From NCBI GenBank assembly GCA_035249465.1, contig DATFGL010000112.1:1-7586 (forward strand): a stretch of 7,586 nt of DNA, read 5' to 3'. The stretch comes from 66-474 sp035249465 (lineage in GTDB: Bacteria; Pseudomonadota; Gammaproteobacteria; Xanthomonadales; Rhodanobacteraceae). Under the pieces are notes generated by a model. It did not search any database. It saw only the letters and a list, made by a program, of their open reading frames with translations, and was not told the DNA's origin. Positions 6,641 through 7,586 of this stretch are shown in pieces. Position 1 is the stretch's first letter; every line of letters starts with the position of its first letter. Both the position numbers and the translations under genes were made by a program.

Positions 6641-7586
6641 TCACGCCACACGCAACGCGAGGCTCGCGGCACCGGCCAATGCGCTTCCCAGCAACGTCCA
6701 GCCCATTCCCAGCTTGAAGCGCAACATTGCCAGCAGTGCCGCAATCACCAACACGGCCGCGGTGAGCTGGACCGTTTGCCACTGCGGCCAATCGAACGCC
6801 AGCCAACCGTAGTGCACCGGTTGCGTCTTGCCGAACAGGGTGTGCAAGGCAAACCACACCGAAAGATTCAACACCACGCCTACCACGGCCGCCGTCACAC
6901 CGGAGAGCGCCGCGTGCAGCGCACGATTGCTGCGCAGGGCCTCGATGTAGGGCGCACCGAGGAAAATCCACAGGAAGCACGGCGCGAACGTCACCCAAGT
7001 GGTGAGGATCGAACCGATCACGCCCGCAGTCATCGGCGACATGCCGGTCTGATGGAAGTAGGCGCCCAGAAAAGCGACGAACTGCACCACCATGATCAGG
7101 GGTCCCGGGGTGGTTTCAGCCAACGCCAAGCCGTCCAGCATCTGGCCCGGCGCCACCCAGTGAAATCCTTCGACCGCGCGTTGTGCGATATAGGCCAGCA
7201 CCGCATAGGCGCCGCCGAAAGTGACCATCGCCGTCTGGCTGAAGAAGATGCCTTCACGCGCCAGCACGCTCTGCACCCCGAAAATTCCGATGATCGCCAG
7301 CACCGGCAGCCACCAGACCGGAAGCCAGACCAGCAGTACGCGCACTGCGCGCGCGGTGGACGGTTTGGTATGACGCAGTTCGCCGCGCCCGAGCAAGCGA
7401 TCGATCAGGTAACCCGACGAGGCATCCGCGGCGGCTGAACTCGGCGCCGGAAAACTGTACGGCATCCACCAGCGCCCCAGCAGGCCGATCAAACCGGCGC
7501 CCAGCACAATCAGCGGGAACGGCACCCGGAAGAAGAAGATCGCGATGAACGCGAGCACCGCGATCGCCAGCATGATGTGGTTCTTG
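6641..7586 (-). CDS. chrA: Chromate transporter ChrA (CHR family), N-terminal half beyond window
   Basis: This is the C-terminal part of a long-chain CHR-family inner-membrane transporter, known in the family for chromate efflux that gives chromate resistance. The frame ends at the TGA at 6643-6641 and is open to the right edge, giving 314 visible residues. Numbering from the Met at 7573, residues 1-33 are the last helices of the first CHR half, and 34-76 are a polar linker. The second CHR domain follows from about 78, with REGIFFSQTAMVTFGGAYAV (107-126), the hallmark LAETTPGPLIMVVQFVAF (151-168) and PCFLWIFLGAPYIEALR (198-214). The Met at 7573 is internal, because in-frame codons continue upstream and the family needs a first CHR domain of about 150-200 residues. 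Substrate is taken from the family; sulfate or other oxyanions are not excluded. The gene converges on the EamA gene with a 30-base gap that shows no strong terminator. Confidence 0.93.
   Translation of the reverse strand, partial: KNHIMLAIAVLAFIAIFFFRVPFPLIVLGAGLIGLLGRWWMPYSFPAPSSAAADASSGYLIDRLLGRGELRHTKPSTARAVRVLLVWLPVWWLPVLAIIGIFGVQSVLAREGIFFSQTAMVTFGGAYAVLAYIAQRAVEGFHWVAPGQMLDGLALAETTPGPLIMVVQFVAFLGAYFHQTGMSPMTAGVIGSILTTWVTFAPCFLWIFLGAPYIEALRSNRALHAALSGVTAAVVGVVLNLSVWFALHTLFGKTQPVHYGWLAFDWPQWQTVQLTAAVLVIAALLAMLRFKLGMGWTLLGSALAGAASLALRVA

Noticed and set aside
7571..7573. ATG at 7573 as the start of the chromate transporter
   Set aside because: The frame continues open to the window edge, and the visible part starts in the last helices of the first CHR half, so this Met is internal.

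Overview
This window is GC-rich and densely coding. It carries four protein genes, two of them cut by the window edges, and no RNA gene, CRISPR array, phage gene or transposase that I can recognise. A FecA-like TonB-dependent receptor, a large exported Asp-box protein, a possible leaderless start and strongly G/C-ending codons suggest a Gram-negative gammaproteobacterium of the Xanthomonadales (Rhodanobacteraceae or Xanthomonadaceae type). That placement is inference; there is no marker gene here.

Layout: (1) 1-1901, minus strand: an outer-membrane TonB-dependent receptor of the ferric-dicitrate (FecA-like) type, with its C-terminal end beyond the left edge. (2) 1902-2086: a 185-base divergent intergenic region holding a perfect 8-bp inverted repeat and, on the right, a strong ribosome binding site. 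(3) 2087-5311, plus strand: a 1074-residue exported protein with eleven visible Asp-box (BNR) motifs, probably a double beta-propeller, followed by an Ig-like segment and a helical tail. It belongs to the sialidase/VPS10/GH74-like propeller group, and its substrate is unknown. (4) 5312-5551: a 240-base gap with no assignable gene, a 10-bp perfect inverted repeat and unusually open minus-strand frames, possibly a dispersed repeat or gene relic. (5) 5552-6610, plus strand: a DMT/EamA-family inner-membrane transporter ending in a 62-residue tail with 24 histidines, built from an internal duplication. (6) 6641-7586, minus strand: the C-terminal half of a long-chain chromate transporter (ChrA), converging on the EamA gene across 30 bases.

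How the genes might work together: the receptor and the propeller protein are divergent and could share control, as outer-membrane uptake and a secreted or periplasmic partner, but nothing in the sequence proves a link. The His-rich exporter and ChrA are neighbours with plausible ion-handling roles, but they converge and so are not an operon. I see no clear multi-gene novel system. The most interesting items are the duplicated His-rich tail, the function-unknown propeller protein and the unexplained 240-base gap.
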